Below are positions 44,539 through 53,433 of a DNA stretch of 64,000 bases, in pieces. The first letter of the stretch is position 1; each line of letters begins with the position of its first letter. The notes below the pieces were generated by a model, which did not search any database, was not told where the DNA came from, and saw nothing but the letters and a program-made list of their open reading frames with translations. The stretch comes from Sphingobacterium humi (GTDB lineage Bacteria; Bacteroidota; Bacteroidia; Sphingobacteriales; Sphingobacteriaceae): positions 41,725-105,724 of the forward strand of contig NZ_WSQA01000016.1 in NCBI RefSeq assembly GCF_009768885.1, written 5' to 3'. Position numbers and translations under genes: made by a program.

Positions 44539-47500
44539 ATGAAATATTACTTTTCTTTTCTAATTATGATGTTTCTATTTTGGAGCAGTAGTTTTGCTTA
44601 TAGCCAAAAAATATCGCTTCAGTTAGATCGTGTAAATTTCAATCAATTAATTCATGAAATTGAAAGCCGGTCCAACTATAAGTTTGTATTTGATCCAGAA
44701 GAAATATCCGCAAATACGTTGTTCTCTGTCAATGTAAATAATCAACAAATCAAGTATGTTTTAGATCAAGTTTTTAAAAACAAAAAACTTACCTATCAAA
44801 TCATTAAAGAAACAATAGTTATTAAAAGGATTTCAGCCAAGGCAACGGTTCAGCAAATTGTGCAGGGGAAAGTTACAGATGAGAATCTCAAACCTCTATC
44901 TAATGTAAGTATCAGAATTAAGCAAACAAATCACACATTTCAGACAAATGAAAATGGTGAATTTAGGCTCACAATCCCCGAGAACAGTACCCTAATTTTT
45001 TCATACATGGGATTTAAAACGAAGGAAGTACCTAGTGATGATGTAAATAATAAAACCATCTCCATGGAACCTGATCTTGGTAATTTGGATGAAGTCGTAG
45101 TAATAGGTTATGGAACCTCAAGTATTCGAAAAAATGTCGGTTCAATTTCGAGTATTACTTCTAATGAATTAGAAAATCAGCCCGTAATAGATCCTCTAGC
45201 CGCTATGCAAGGACGTATTGCCGGATTGAATATTTCAGCAAATAGTGGATTACCAGGAGCATCTTTCAATGTACAGCTTAGAGGAGCAAACTCTATTAAT
45301 AATGGGAATAGCCCACTCTATATAATAGATGGTGTTCCTTTTTCAGATAATAATATGAATCAGTTTATTACTGCAGGAGGAAATCAGAGCCCACTTTCTA
45401 TAATTAATCCTCGAGATATAGAGAGAATTGACGTGTTAAAGGATGCTGATGCAACCGCTATTTATGGATCAAGAGCCGCAAATGGTGTTGTTTTAATTAC
45501 CACAAAAAAAGGAAAAAATCAGGAACTGAAGATAAATGGTAATCTTCAAGTAGGGAACTCACATGCGATTCAGACATTGAAGATGATGGATACTGAAGAG
45601 TTTCTGGAAATAAGAAGGGAAGCATTTAAAAACGATAATGCTCAAGCCAATGAAACGAATGCCCCTGATTTAACTATATGGGATCAAAATCAAAATTATA
45701 ACTGGCAAAAAGAATTATTTGGTCAAAATGCCTCCTTCAATTCTATGCAACTCTCTTTTAATGGAGGAACTTCAACGTTACAGTACCTCTTTAGTGGCAG
45801 CTTCGTAAAGCAAGGTGATGTATTGCCGGGAGACCAAAATTATAAAAGAGGAGGCGGGATGCTAAGTGTTTCCAACCAATCAAAAAATGGAAAATTTAGA
45901 ATTAACGCAGCTGCTAATTTTAATGCTGATAAGAATAATACGTTGGCCACAGATCTTGCTCAATATTATAATTTAGCCCCTAACTATCCTTTATATAATA
46001 CTGACGGAAGCTATTATTGGTTTGGTACAAGCTTACAAAATCCGATGGCATATTTAGAACGAAACAGTATTAGCAGAACGAAATCCTTACTTGCAAATAC
46101 TAGCTTAAGTTACCTTTTTATTCCTGGTTTTGAAGCGAAAATTAACCTAGGCTACCAATTTCAAAAAATGGATCAATTACAGACCATACCAAGTTCAAGT
46201 TTTAATCCCCTAAATAATACTGTTGGATCGGCCAGGTATGGTAATTCTGATTTTAACTCTGTCATATTTGAACCTCAATTAAATTATAGTAAAGAAATCA
46301 ATAAACATCAGTTTAATTTTTTACTCGGTGGTACATGGCAAAAGGCGATCAACGAGGGGAAATTTTTCAATGGAACAAGTTATCCATCAGATAGTCAGCT
46401 GGATAATATACATGCGGCAGGTACATTAACAGTAGGAGATTATCAATATGGAGATTATCGTTATCAATCTGTTTTTTCCCGAATCAGCTATACCTATGAT
46501 GAGAAGTATTTAATAAACTTTAGCGGCCGGAGGGATGGATCTTCAAGGTTTGGTCCTAATAATAGATACGGGAACTTTGGATCAATAGGGATTGCCTGGA
46601 TATTTTCTAAGGAAAAATTCTTTGAAAACCAATCTGTACTCAGCTTCGGAAAGCTACGAGGAAGCCTAGGACTGACAGGGAATGACCAAATTGGTAATTA
46701 TCAATATCTAGACACCTGGGAGCCAGGATTGCCTTATCAAAATTTGGCTGGTCTATCTCCTGCCAGAGTATATAATCCAAATTTTAAATGGGAAGAGAAC
46801 AAAAAAAGAGAAATAGCAATTGATTTAGGGTTCTTCAACGACCGAATATTCTTAACAACAAATTACTATAATAATAGATCTGGCAACCAGCTTATCGATA
46901 TAACCTTAGCTCCACAAACAGGATTCGAATCCTATTTTGGGAATCAGCCAGCATTAGTAGAGAATAGTGGCGTGGAATTTGAACTTAATACTACCAATAT
47001 TCGTAAAGCTAATTTTAATTGGAATAGCCAGTTTAATTTAACATTCCCAAAAAATAAATTGCTCTCTTACCCAGATTTAGAAAATTCTTCATCAGCTAAT
47101 AGTTATGTAATTGGAGAGTCCGTGAGAGTGGTGAAGGGTTATAGATTTATTGGTGTAGACCCTCAAACAGGTTTAGGGAATTATCAGGATGTCGATGGCG
47201 ATGGAAATCTATATGAAAATACAGATTACGTTGTCCTAGGCAACCTTATGCCGAGATTTTATGGAGGATTAAACAATAGTATAAACTATAAAGAACTTTC
47301 TTTGAGTTTTTTATTGCAATTTGTAAAACAAGAAGGACCAACTATTGGATATGGACCAATGGCAAGCCATATTGGTGCATTATCAAATATGGATGAAAGT
47401 GTGTTGGGGAGGTGGCAAAAACCAGGAGATATAACAGATGTTCCTCGGGCTACAACCACTGCATCTAATGAGGCTTATACTAACTTTAGAAATTACTATA

Positions 47501-47784
47501 GATACTCATCTGCTGTATGGGGAGATGCCTCGTTTATTCGATTGAAGAATGTTTCTTTAAGTTATGATTTCTCCAAATTTAGTAAATTAATTAATGTACC
47601 TGAATTTCGGATTAATCTTGCAGCCCAAAATCTATTTACTTGGACATCATTTAGAGGAATGGATCCGGAAATGCAAGGATTCGATAGAACATATGTTTCG
47701 CAAGTCAATCCATTCGGATCGGTGAAAACCACATCTACACCTAGCATAAGAACATATACTTTTGCGGTTCAACTTAGTTTTTAA
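44539..47784 (+). CDS. SusC/RagA TonB-linked receptor with N-terminal STN signalling domain
   Basis: Outer membrane receptor of 1081 residues. A signal peptide is followed by an STN (secretin/TonB N-terminal) domain (residues about 30-95, NQLIHEIESRSNYKFVFDPE) that contacts the anti-sigma factor. A carboxypeptidase-regulatory domain (residues about 112-190), plug (DEVVVIGYGTSS, IDGVPFSDNNMN, VLKDADATAIYGSRAANGV) and a barrel come next, ending FAVQLSF. It forms a pair with the SusD gene behind it. The STN domain fits regulation by the neighbouring sigma/anti-sigma pair. Confidence 0.97.
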   Translation: MKYYFSFLIMMFLFWSSSFAYSQKISLQLDRVNFNQLIHEIESRSNYKFVFDPEEISANTLFSVNVNNQQIKYVLDQVFKNKKLTYQIIKETIVIKRISAKATVQQIVQGKVTDENLKPLSNVSIRIKQTNHTFQTNENGEFRLTIPENSTLIFSYMGFKTKEVPSDDVNNKTISMEPDLGNLDEVVVIGYGTSSIRKNVGSISSITSNELENQPVIDPLAAMQGRIAGLNISANSGLPGASFNVQLRGANSINNGNSPLYIIDGVPFSDNNMNQFITAGGNQSPLSIINPRDIERIDVLKDADATAIYGSRAANGVVLITTKKGKNQELKINGNLQVGNSHAIQTLKMMDTEEFLEIRREAFKNDNAQANETNAPDLTIWDQNQNYNWQKELFGQNASFNSMQLSFNGGTSTLQYLFSGSFVKQGDVLPGDQNYKRGGGMLSVSNQSKNGKFRINAAANFNADKNNTLATDLAQYYNLAPNYPLYNTDGSYYWFGTSLQNPMAYLERNSISRTKSLLANTSLSYLFIPGFEAKINLGYQFQKMDQLQTIPSSSFNPLNNTVGSARYGNSDFNSVIFEPQLNYSKEINKHQFNFLLGGTWQKAINEGKFFNGTSYPSDSQLDNIHAAGTLTVGDYQYGDYRYQSVFSRISYTYDEKYLINFSGRRDGSSRFGPNNRYGNFGSIGIAWIFSKEKFFENQSVLSFGKLRGSLGLTGNDQIGNYQYLDTWEPGLPYQNLAGLSPARVYNPNFKWEENKKREIAIDLGFFNDRIFLTTNYYNNRSGNQLIDITLAPQTGFESYFGNQPALVENSGVEFELNTTNIRKANFNWNSQFNLTFPKNKLLSYPDLENSSSANSYVIGESVRVVKGYRFIGVDPQTGLGNYQDVDGDGNLYENTDYVVLGNLMPRFYGGLNNSINYKELSLSFLLQFVKQEGPTIGYGPMASHIGALSNMDESVLGRWQKPGDITDVPRATTTASNEAYTNFRNYYRYSSAVWGDASFIRLKNVSLSYDFSKFSKLINVPEFRINLAAQNLFTWTSFRGMDPEMQGFDRTYVSQVNPFGSVKTTSTPSIRTYTFAVQLSF

Positions 47785-47808
47785 CACACCTTAGCCAATA
47801 AATATATT

Positions 47809-49191
47809 ATGAAAAATTTAAAATTTCCCACAATAACTATTCTTCTCTTTAGCAGCCTCCTATTATATGCCTGTGATAGTTTTTTAGAGACCGGCCCGCC
47901 AAAGGATCAAGTCTCTGCAGAAAATGCATTTCAAGATCCGAAATCTGCTGAAGCAACGATTCTAGGATTATATAGCAACATGAATAGTTTTAATAATCAA
48001 TTCAATTCAGGATTGCTTGCCATATTAATGGCATCAACTGCAGATGATTACTATTCAGCTTTTACAAGCTACGATGAATATAAATTGAATAACATCACTT
48101 CTAATAGTAGTTATTTAGATAGGTTGTGGATACAACCATATGGTTTTATAGGACATGCCAATAAAATAATTGAAGGTATAGAAAAATCCTCCTTACCTGA
48201 GAAAGTGAAAAAGCAAATTTCGGGTGAGGCAAGGTTTGCTCGAAGCTTTCAATATTTTTATTTAGTAAATCTTTTTAATAAAATTCCGCTGGTTAAAACA
48301 ACAGATGTGGACGAGGCCAATAGTATAGGTCAATCTACAATGGAGGATATTTATAGATTTTTAGTTGAAGATCTAAATCAAGCTGAGGCAGATTTAGAAG
48401 AACAATATCAAGGAAGCGAAAGAGTCAGACCTAATAAAGGAACTGCTTCCTCATTGTTGGCAAGAGTATACCTTTATAAAGGAGATTGGGAAAATGCAGA
48501 GATCCATTCAACCAAAGTTATTGAGGACTCTAGGTATAAATTATTAGATAATTTGAATGACGTCTTTCTTAAAACAAGTCAAGAGGCTATATGGCAAATT
48601 CAAACAGTTAATAAGTCTACTGCTGGGGTAAATACTTGGGAGGGTTTTACTTTCGTACCTGCCAATCCCACCGCTCGCGGATATTATAATGTATTTGAAA
48701 GTACAATGGATAGTTTTGAACAGCAAGATAAAAGAAAGCAAGATTGGTTAAAACCATATACCATCGCATCTGGAACTTATTACCTTCCTTATAAATATAA
48801 GGTAAGAACTAATATTGGTAACCCAGTGACTGAATATAATATGGTTCTAAGACTCGCAGAGCAGTATCTTATACGAGCTGAAGCAAGATTGAAACTCAAT
48901 AAAAAAGCCCTGGCATTATCGGATATAAACATTATTCGTAAAAGAGCAGGACTTCAACCATTGGTGGAACCTTTGAGTGATGAACAGGTAGCATTAGCAA
49001 TTGAAAAAGAAAAACATTTAGAATTATTAGGAGAATGGGGGCACCGCTGGTTTGATCTTAATAGAACCAAACGAGCAGTCACAGTTCTGTCTCAAACTAA
49101 AGGGAATTTTACGCAGGATGATACCAGAATCCCAATCCCACAATCAATTCTATTGAGCAACCCACAGTTAAAACAAAATGATGAAAACTAA
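47809..49191 (+). CDS. SusD/RagB family lipoprotein
   Basis: Surface lipoprotein of 460 residues with lipobox LYAC and SusD helices: ISGEARFARSFQYFYLVNLF, VLRLAEQYLIRAEARLKL, INIIRKRAGLQPL, HLELLGEWGHRWFDLNRT. It is shorter than the SusD at the window start, as often seen in the TlpA-linked pairs. It overlaps the start of the thioredoxin-like gene by 14 bases. Confidence 0.95.
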   Translation: MKNLKFPTITILLFSSLLLYACDSFLETGPPKDQVSAENAFQDPKSAEATILGLYSNMNSFNNQFNSGLLAILMASTADDYYSAFTSYDEYKLNNITSNSSYLDRLWIQPYGFIGHANKIIEGIEKSSLPEKVKKQISGEARFARSFQYFYLVNLFNKIPLVKTTDVDEANSIGQSTMEDIYRFLVEDLNQAEADLEEQYQGSERVRPNKGTASSLLARVYLYKGDWENAEIHSTKVIEDSRYKLLDNLNDVFLKTSQEAIWQIQTVNKSTAGVNTWEGFTFVPANPTARGYYNVFESTMDSFEQQDKRKQDWLKPYTIASGTYYLPYKYKVRTNIGNPVTEYNMVLRLAEQYLIRAEARLKLNKKALALSDINIIRKRAGLQPLVEPLSDEQVALAIEKEKHLELLGEWGHRWFDLNRTKRAVTVLSQTKGNFTQDDTRIPIPQSILLSNPQLKQNDEN

Positions 49192-51112
49192 CTTTATCCC
49201 AATCACATTCTTGCAAATTCTTATTTGCCTTAATTTATCGGGGCAAAAGTACGATGTAAAAATCTATCCAACAATGCCTCAGCCCAAGGACTCTGTATCA
49301 ATTGAACTGAGTGCGCCGAATTTAACGAACACGAACAATAAAATGTTTCTTCAGTTCAGCTCTTCAAATTTCTATGAAATGCCTCAAAGCTTAGAAATGA
49401 ATCGTTCGGGCGATAAATGGTGGGTCAAATTCCAATTGCCGTTTTATGCGAATTACAGTTCTTTTTATATCACTGATGAAAATAAAGAGCTTATTATTAG
49501 ACCCACAGATACAACACATTATGAGATTTTTGTTTATGAAAATGGTAAATTGAAAGAAGGGAACTATTTAGCTAAAGGATACAGTACAGCGATTCAAAAT
49601 AGAAACTCGCAGCAACTCTGGGAACAGCAAATGAAAAACTTTTTAATTGAAAAAAGAAACTATCCTAATAACTATGAAAATAATCTGAAAATTCTCCAAT
49701 TTCAAATGCAGAAAGCTTCCAATCCAAAAGAACATGAAAATTTAAGAAAACAAGCTTTACAGGTAATAGAAAGGAAATTTAGGAGTGCCCCAACAAGTGA
49801 TGGAAACCTTAATAAAGTAACAATGGGATTCCTAATACTGGGCGAAAAATCTAAAGTGGACTCCATAAGAAATGTCGTAATTAATGAATTTCCATCCTCT
49901 AAATTGGGAATTTCATATAAACTAAATAAAGTCCTACATAATACAGACACGGTGGAGACTTTAGATAATATTAACCAGCTGTTAAGGCTGAAAAATAACG
50001 ATAATCAACATGCTTTCCAAGAGGCATACGTATACTTGTTCAAGTATCATCTTAATAAGGGGGAAGTTGAACAAGCCAAAAAATACTTTCCACTTATTTT
50101 AGAAGAACAAGAAAATCCTTATATCTGGCGTACCTACTTAGAATATGTAGACCTTCTACTGGAGAAAAACACACTTCTAGACAAAGCAGAATTCCTTAAT
50201 AATTTAGTATTAGAGAATATACTCGAGTATCCGGTAAGTTTAGTACGTTTCTTCCCTGAAACTGGTCATCTACGCTCTTTTGTTGCCGACAGAGATCAAA
50301 AAATTTCTGAAATTAACGCGGAAGTTTTACTCCGAAAAGGAGTCATAGAAATTAAAAAGGGAAATCTAGATAAAGGGAAAGATTTAATAGAAAGAAATAT
50401 CAAATTGACCCAATCAAAAGAAATATTATTATATGTTGCCAAACTTTCCCGAGATATTGGTTTAAAAGAACAAGAAAGCCATTCACTACATCATGCTTAT
50501 CTTCTTTTTCCATACGATCAAGAGATAAAATCACTACTTATAGATAGTTTGCTAAAAGTAAATAATGATCAAAGTAGCATACAGAATTATTTCTCCAATT
50601 TAGATAAACAATGGAAAAGTGAATATTTTATAAGCCTGGATAAGAAAATTACCAAAGGAAAGAGCTTCCCTAAAGAACTATCTATTCAAGATATGAAGGG
50701 AAACAATATTACTGCGTCAGATTTGAAAGGAAAGGTCGTAGTAGTAGATTTATGGGCAACTTGGTGTTTGCCTTGCTTGGCATCATTTCCATACGTAAAT
50801 CAAGTTTATCTAAAGTATAAAGATAATCCTGAAGTAATGTTTTTAATGTTAAATACAGGGAGTGGGAATTCCTTTGATGATGCGAGGAATTGGTTTGAAA
50901 AAAACAAGCATTATAGCTTTCCGGTATATTATAACAATGACAAAAAGTTGAATAATAAGCTAGAAGTAAACTCAATCCCTACTACTTTTTTGTTAGATCC
51001 AAGTGGAAATATTGTATTTAAGAAAATAGGATCCGAAGGTGAAAAAATCCTTCAAGATTTAGACGCAATGATAGAGTATGTTTTGCAAAACCGACATCTG
51101 AATTTAAAATAA
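49178..51112 (+). CDS. exported TlpA-like thioredoxin-fold protein with N-terminal helical region
   Basis: A protein of 644 residues with a signal peptide, a beta-rich N-terminal domain, a long helical TPR-like part (residues about 150-480) and a C-terminal thioredoxin fold (about 505-640). The redox motif is ATWCLPC with C530 and C533, followed by the cis-Pro region NSIPTTFLLDPSG. TlpA-like proteins after SusC/SusD are common in Sphingobacteria; reduction of a periplasmic or surface disulphide is the likely chemistry, the substrate being unknown. The first of two adjacent Met codons is used as start. Confidence 0.93.
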   Translation: MMKTNFIPITFLQILICLNLSGQKYDVKIYPTMPQPKDSVSIELSAPNLTNTNNKMFLQFSSSNFYEMPQSLEMNRSGDKWWVKFQLPFYANYSSFYITDENKELIIRPTDTTHYEIFVYENGKLKEGNYLAKGYSTAIQNRNSQQLWEQQMKNFLIEKRNYPNNYENNLKILQFQMQKASNPKEHENLRKQALQVIERKFRSAPTSDGNLNKVTMGFLILGEKSKVDSIRNVVINEFPSSKLGISYKLNKVLHNTDTVETLDNINQLLRLKNNDNQHAFQEAYVYLFKYHLNKGEVEQAKKYFPLILEEQENPYIWRTYLEYVDLLLEKNTLLDKAEFLNNLVLENILEYPVSLVRFFPETGHLRSFVADRDQKISEINAEVLLRKGVIEIKKGNLDKGKDLIERNIKLTQSKEILLYVAKLSRDIGLKEQESHSLHHAYLLFPYDQEIKSLLIDSLLKVNNDQSSIQNYFSNLDKQWKSEYFISLDKKITKGKSFPKELSIQDMKGNNITASDLKGKVVVVDLWATWCLPCLASFPYVNQVYLKYKDNPEVMFLMLNTGSGNSFDDARNWFEKNKHYSFPVYYNNDKKLNNKLEVNSIPTTFLLDPSGNIVFKKIGSEGEKILQDLDAMIEYVLQNRHLNLK

Positions 51113-51217
51113 TGTATTATATTTCACTTCCTTTCTTGAAGTTTTAATCGTATAACAACAGATCGCTCCGGAAAGTAAAATAGGTTTCGATTTTATTACT
51201 TTACAGGAATTTTTTAA

Positions 51218-51257
51218 TGCTGGTAGGTCAACACAAATTTTAATTGGTCTGCCAGCA
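51218..51257. terminator. stem-loop downstream of the TlpA-like gene
   Basis: Arms 51218-51231 and 51244-51257 pair over 14 bp with three G-U wobbles when read as plus-strand RNA, with a 12-base loop. No T run follows, so termination is uncertain. It could instead stabilise the 3' end of the operon transcript. Confidence 0.45.
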
Positions 51258-51387
51258 TATTTATTTATAAAAATTAACGCGATTCTAAATTGCTTATAGT
51301 AATAGCTATTTGATAAATTTTTTGGATTGCTACCTAAAAAGTGCAGAAACACCTTTCTGAAACTCCGTAGGGTAAACTCCTTACCAA

Positions 51388-52044
51388 TTATTTAATCAGT
51401 TCAATAGAAGTTCTTATATGTTCGAGATTTACGTTTTTATTTCTACAGTCCAAGATTTTCTGTGGCAATTTTTCTGAAATAAATACATTGAAATCTTTAC
51501 AACTTCTGAAAATATTAAATTCTTTAAAGCTATAGTCCCAAACAACGCCTTTAATCTCATACGAATTTGTTGCAATCGATGCACCTAGCGCCCCTCCGAT
51601 TCCATAACCTAAACCTTGTTTCCAAGTGTTTGCTATTTTTAGTTCCATATATAAATAATTCTCACCATAAATGGTAACTCGAGAAAAACAATATGGGGAT
51701 TCAGTAGTCATAGATTTATCTTTTTTATTCTTATTGTTCAAAATCGAAAGGGCCTGTATATAAAGGTTTCCTTCGTACGAAATAGCAAAAACTTTCTTTA
51801 CTTTTTTGTTGGTGTTTTTATAATAAAAGAAAATTGGATTAGAATTTGTCTCTGCAGATTCAAGATGCTCCCCCGGTAAACTTTTTAAATAAACTTCAGG
51901 GTTTTCACTAGGTAATCCTTTTAGAAAATCCTCTTTGGTTTTATAAACACCATTTGGAAAGGTCTTTTCTAAATTTGAGTGATTTTGACACCAGCTTGTT
52001 AAGTTTAAAAACAGAAAGCTGATTAACAAAATAAATCGATGCAT
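51388..52044 (-). CDS. exported protein of unknown function, 218 residues
   Basis: Signal peptide MHRFILLISFLFLNLTSWCQ. The mature part has FPNGVYKTKEDFLKGLPSEN, a beta-rich middle and a small Gly-rich stretch GLGYGIGGALGASIATNS. Similar small exported proteins, each with a 'GVYKT..DF' start, are common in Bacteroidetes and have no known function. The gene stands alone between the TlpA-like gene and the amidohydrolase, on the opposite strand. Confidence 0.75.
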   Translation of the reverse strand: MHRFILLISFLFLNLTSWCQNHSNLEKTFPNGVYKTKEDFLKGLPSENPEVYLKSLPGEHLESAETNSNPIFFYYKNTNKKVKKVFAISYEGNLYIQALSILNNKNKKDKSMTTESPYCFSRVTIYGENYLYMELKIANTWKQGLGYGIGGALGASIATNSYEIKGVVWDYSFKEFNIFRSCKDFNVFISEKLPQKILDCRNKNVNLEHIRTSIELIK

Positions 52045-52178
52045 ATATATGGTTATTTAAATGGTATTAACTTCATTAACTTTCGGAAAATATAAAAACA
52101 ATTTTTAAAGTTTCAATCTGTAAATTCTTTTATTAGTGTTCCAAGGTTTGTCATACCATATCGAGCGTATTTTTTCGT

Positions 52179-52186
52179 TATATTTG
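52179..52186 (+). promoter_or_regulatory. candidate -7 promoter element of the choloylglycine-hydrolase-family gene
   Basis: TATATTTG matches TAnnTTTG, 45 bases before the start codon. A TTTG at 52147-52150 is too far upstream (28 bases) to be a normal -33 partner. Confidence 0.45.
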
Positions 52187-52231
52187 ATTAATTATTACTA
52201 TCCATATTTTTAACTTTTAATTAGCTTGATT

Positions 52232-53284
52232 ATGATTCAATTTTTAAAATTTTTAATTACTTTGGTTTTGTTAATTGCATTTGCTGTTTATCAAACTGCC
52301 GAATCCTGTACAAGGGCAATGTATAAAGGACCAAATGGATTGGTATTAACAGGTAGAACTATGGATTTTTCTTTGGAAATTCCTGCTAACCATTGGATAT
52401 TTCCACGAGGAATAAAAAGAAATGGAGAAGTCGGCAAGAATTCCATCAATTGGATTTCAAAATATGGAAGTTTAGCGGTCAGTGCTTGGGACATTTCTGT
52501 AGTGGATGGTATGAATGAAAAAGGACTTGTCGCAAATATGTTGTGGTTGGTTGAATCCCAATATCCAAAATTTGACAAGAAAGGTACTAAAGAAGGCCTT
52601 TCAATTTCCTTATGGGCGCAATATACCTTAGATAACTTTGCTTCGGTTAAGGAAGCTGTTAACGAATTAAAAAAGGAATCATTTGCAATAGTTTCTGATT
52701 TTATTCCAGGAACAGATAAGTTCACAACAGTCCATTTATCAATTTCAGATCCCTCCGGTGATAGCGCGATTTTAGAATATATTAATGGTAAATTAGTAAT
52801 TCATCATAGTCCATCTTACACTATAATGACCAATGACCCCCCGTATGAACAGCAATTGGCAATTGCCAAATACTGGGAGAAAATACCAGGTAAGGTTTAT
52901 TTGCCAGGTTCAGTAACCGCTTCCGATAGATTTGTTAGAGCTTCTTTTTTTATGAACTCAATCCCCCAGACCGAAAACGTAAATGTAGCTGTGGCATCAG
53001 TAGCTAGTGTTATGAGAAATGTATCGGTTCCCTATGGCTTTGAAATAGAAGGATATCCTAATTTATCGACAACTAGATGGAGATCGGTTGCCGATCAAAA
53101 GAACTTGGTTTATTACTTTGAAACAGCTTTAACGCCCAATGCCTTCTGGGTGGATCTTAAAAAGATAGATTTTAATGAAAATGCAGAGGTGAAAAAGTTA
53201 GATTTATCAGGCAATAAAACCTATTCCGGAGAGACCTCAAAATCTTTTGTAAAAGCAACTCCGTTTCAGTTTATAGGACTTTAA
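52232..53284 (+). CDS. exported linear-amide C-N hydrolase (choloylglycine hydrolase / penicillin V acylase family)
   Basis: Ntn-hydrolase of 350 residues. The signal peptide ends directly before the catalytic Cys (TAESCTRAMYKG, C26), which must become residue 1. Further conserved parts are GRTMDFSLEIP, DGMNEKGLVANMLWL and the later MTNDPPYEQQL and TRWRSVADQKNLVYYFET. The ATG at 52232 is used since the TTG two codons upstream adds nothing to the signal peptide. The substrate could be a bile-salt-like conjugate, acyl-homoserine lactone or penicillin-type amide; it cannot be chosen from sequence. Confidence 0.93.
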   Translation: MIQFLKFLITLVLLIAFAVYQTAESCTRAMYKGPNGLVLTGRTMDFSLEIPANHWIFPRGIKRNGEVGKNSINWISKYGSLAVSAWDISVVDGMNEKGLVANMLWLVESQYPKFDKKGTKEGLSISLWAQYTLDNFASVKEAVNELKKESFAIVSDFIPGTDKFTTVHLSISDPSGDSAILEYINGKLVIHHSPSYTIMTNDPPYEQQLAIAKYWEKIPGKVYLPGSVTASDRFVRASFFMNSIPQTENVNVAVASVASVMRNVSVPYGFEIEGYPNLSTTRWRSVADQKNLVYYFETALTPNAFWVDLKKIDFNENAEVKKLDLSGNKTYSGETSKSFVKATPFQFIGL

Positions 53285-53433
53285 AAAAATGTTGTATATC
53301 AGGTGTCAGGAGAAATAAAAGTTTAATTGTAGAGGCGATTTATATTGACTTTTCCTAGAATATAAGGAATACGATGTTGATTTTCGGTTACTGAATGTAT
53401 TAGCTCCAGGAAATTTTATACATGGAAGATTTT

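Noticed and set aside
51104..51352. 82-codon minus-strand frame between the TlpA-like gene and the next gene
   Set aside because: It overlaps the stem-loop and the TlpA gene end, and has no coherent signal or domain pattern.
52291..52725. 144-codon minus-strand frame in the choloylglycine-hydrolase-family gene
   Set aside because: It is antisense to a clearly conserved enzyme.
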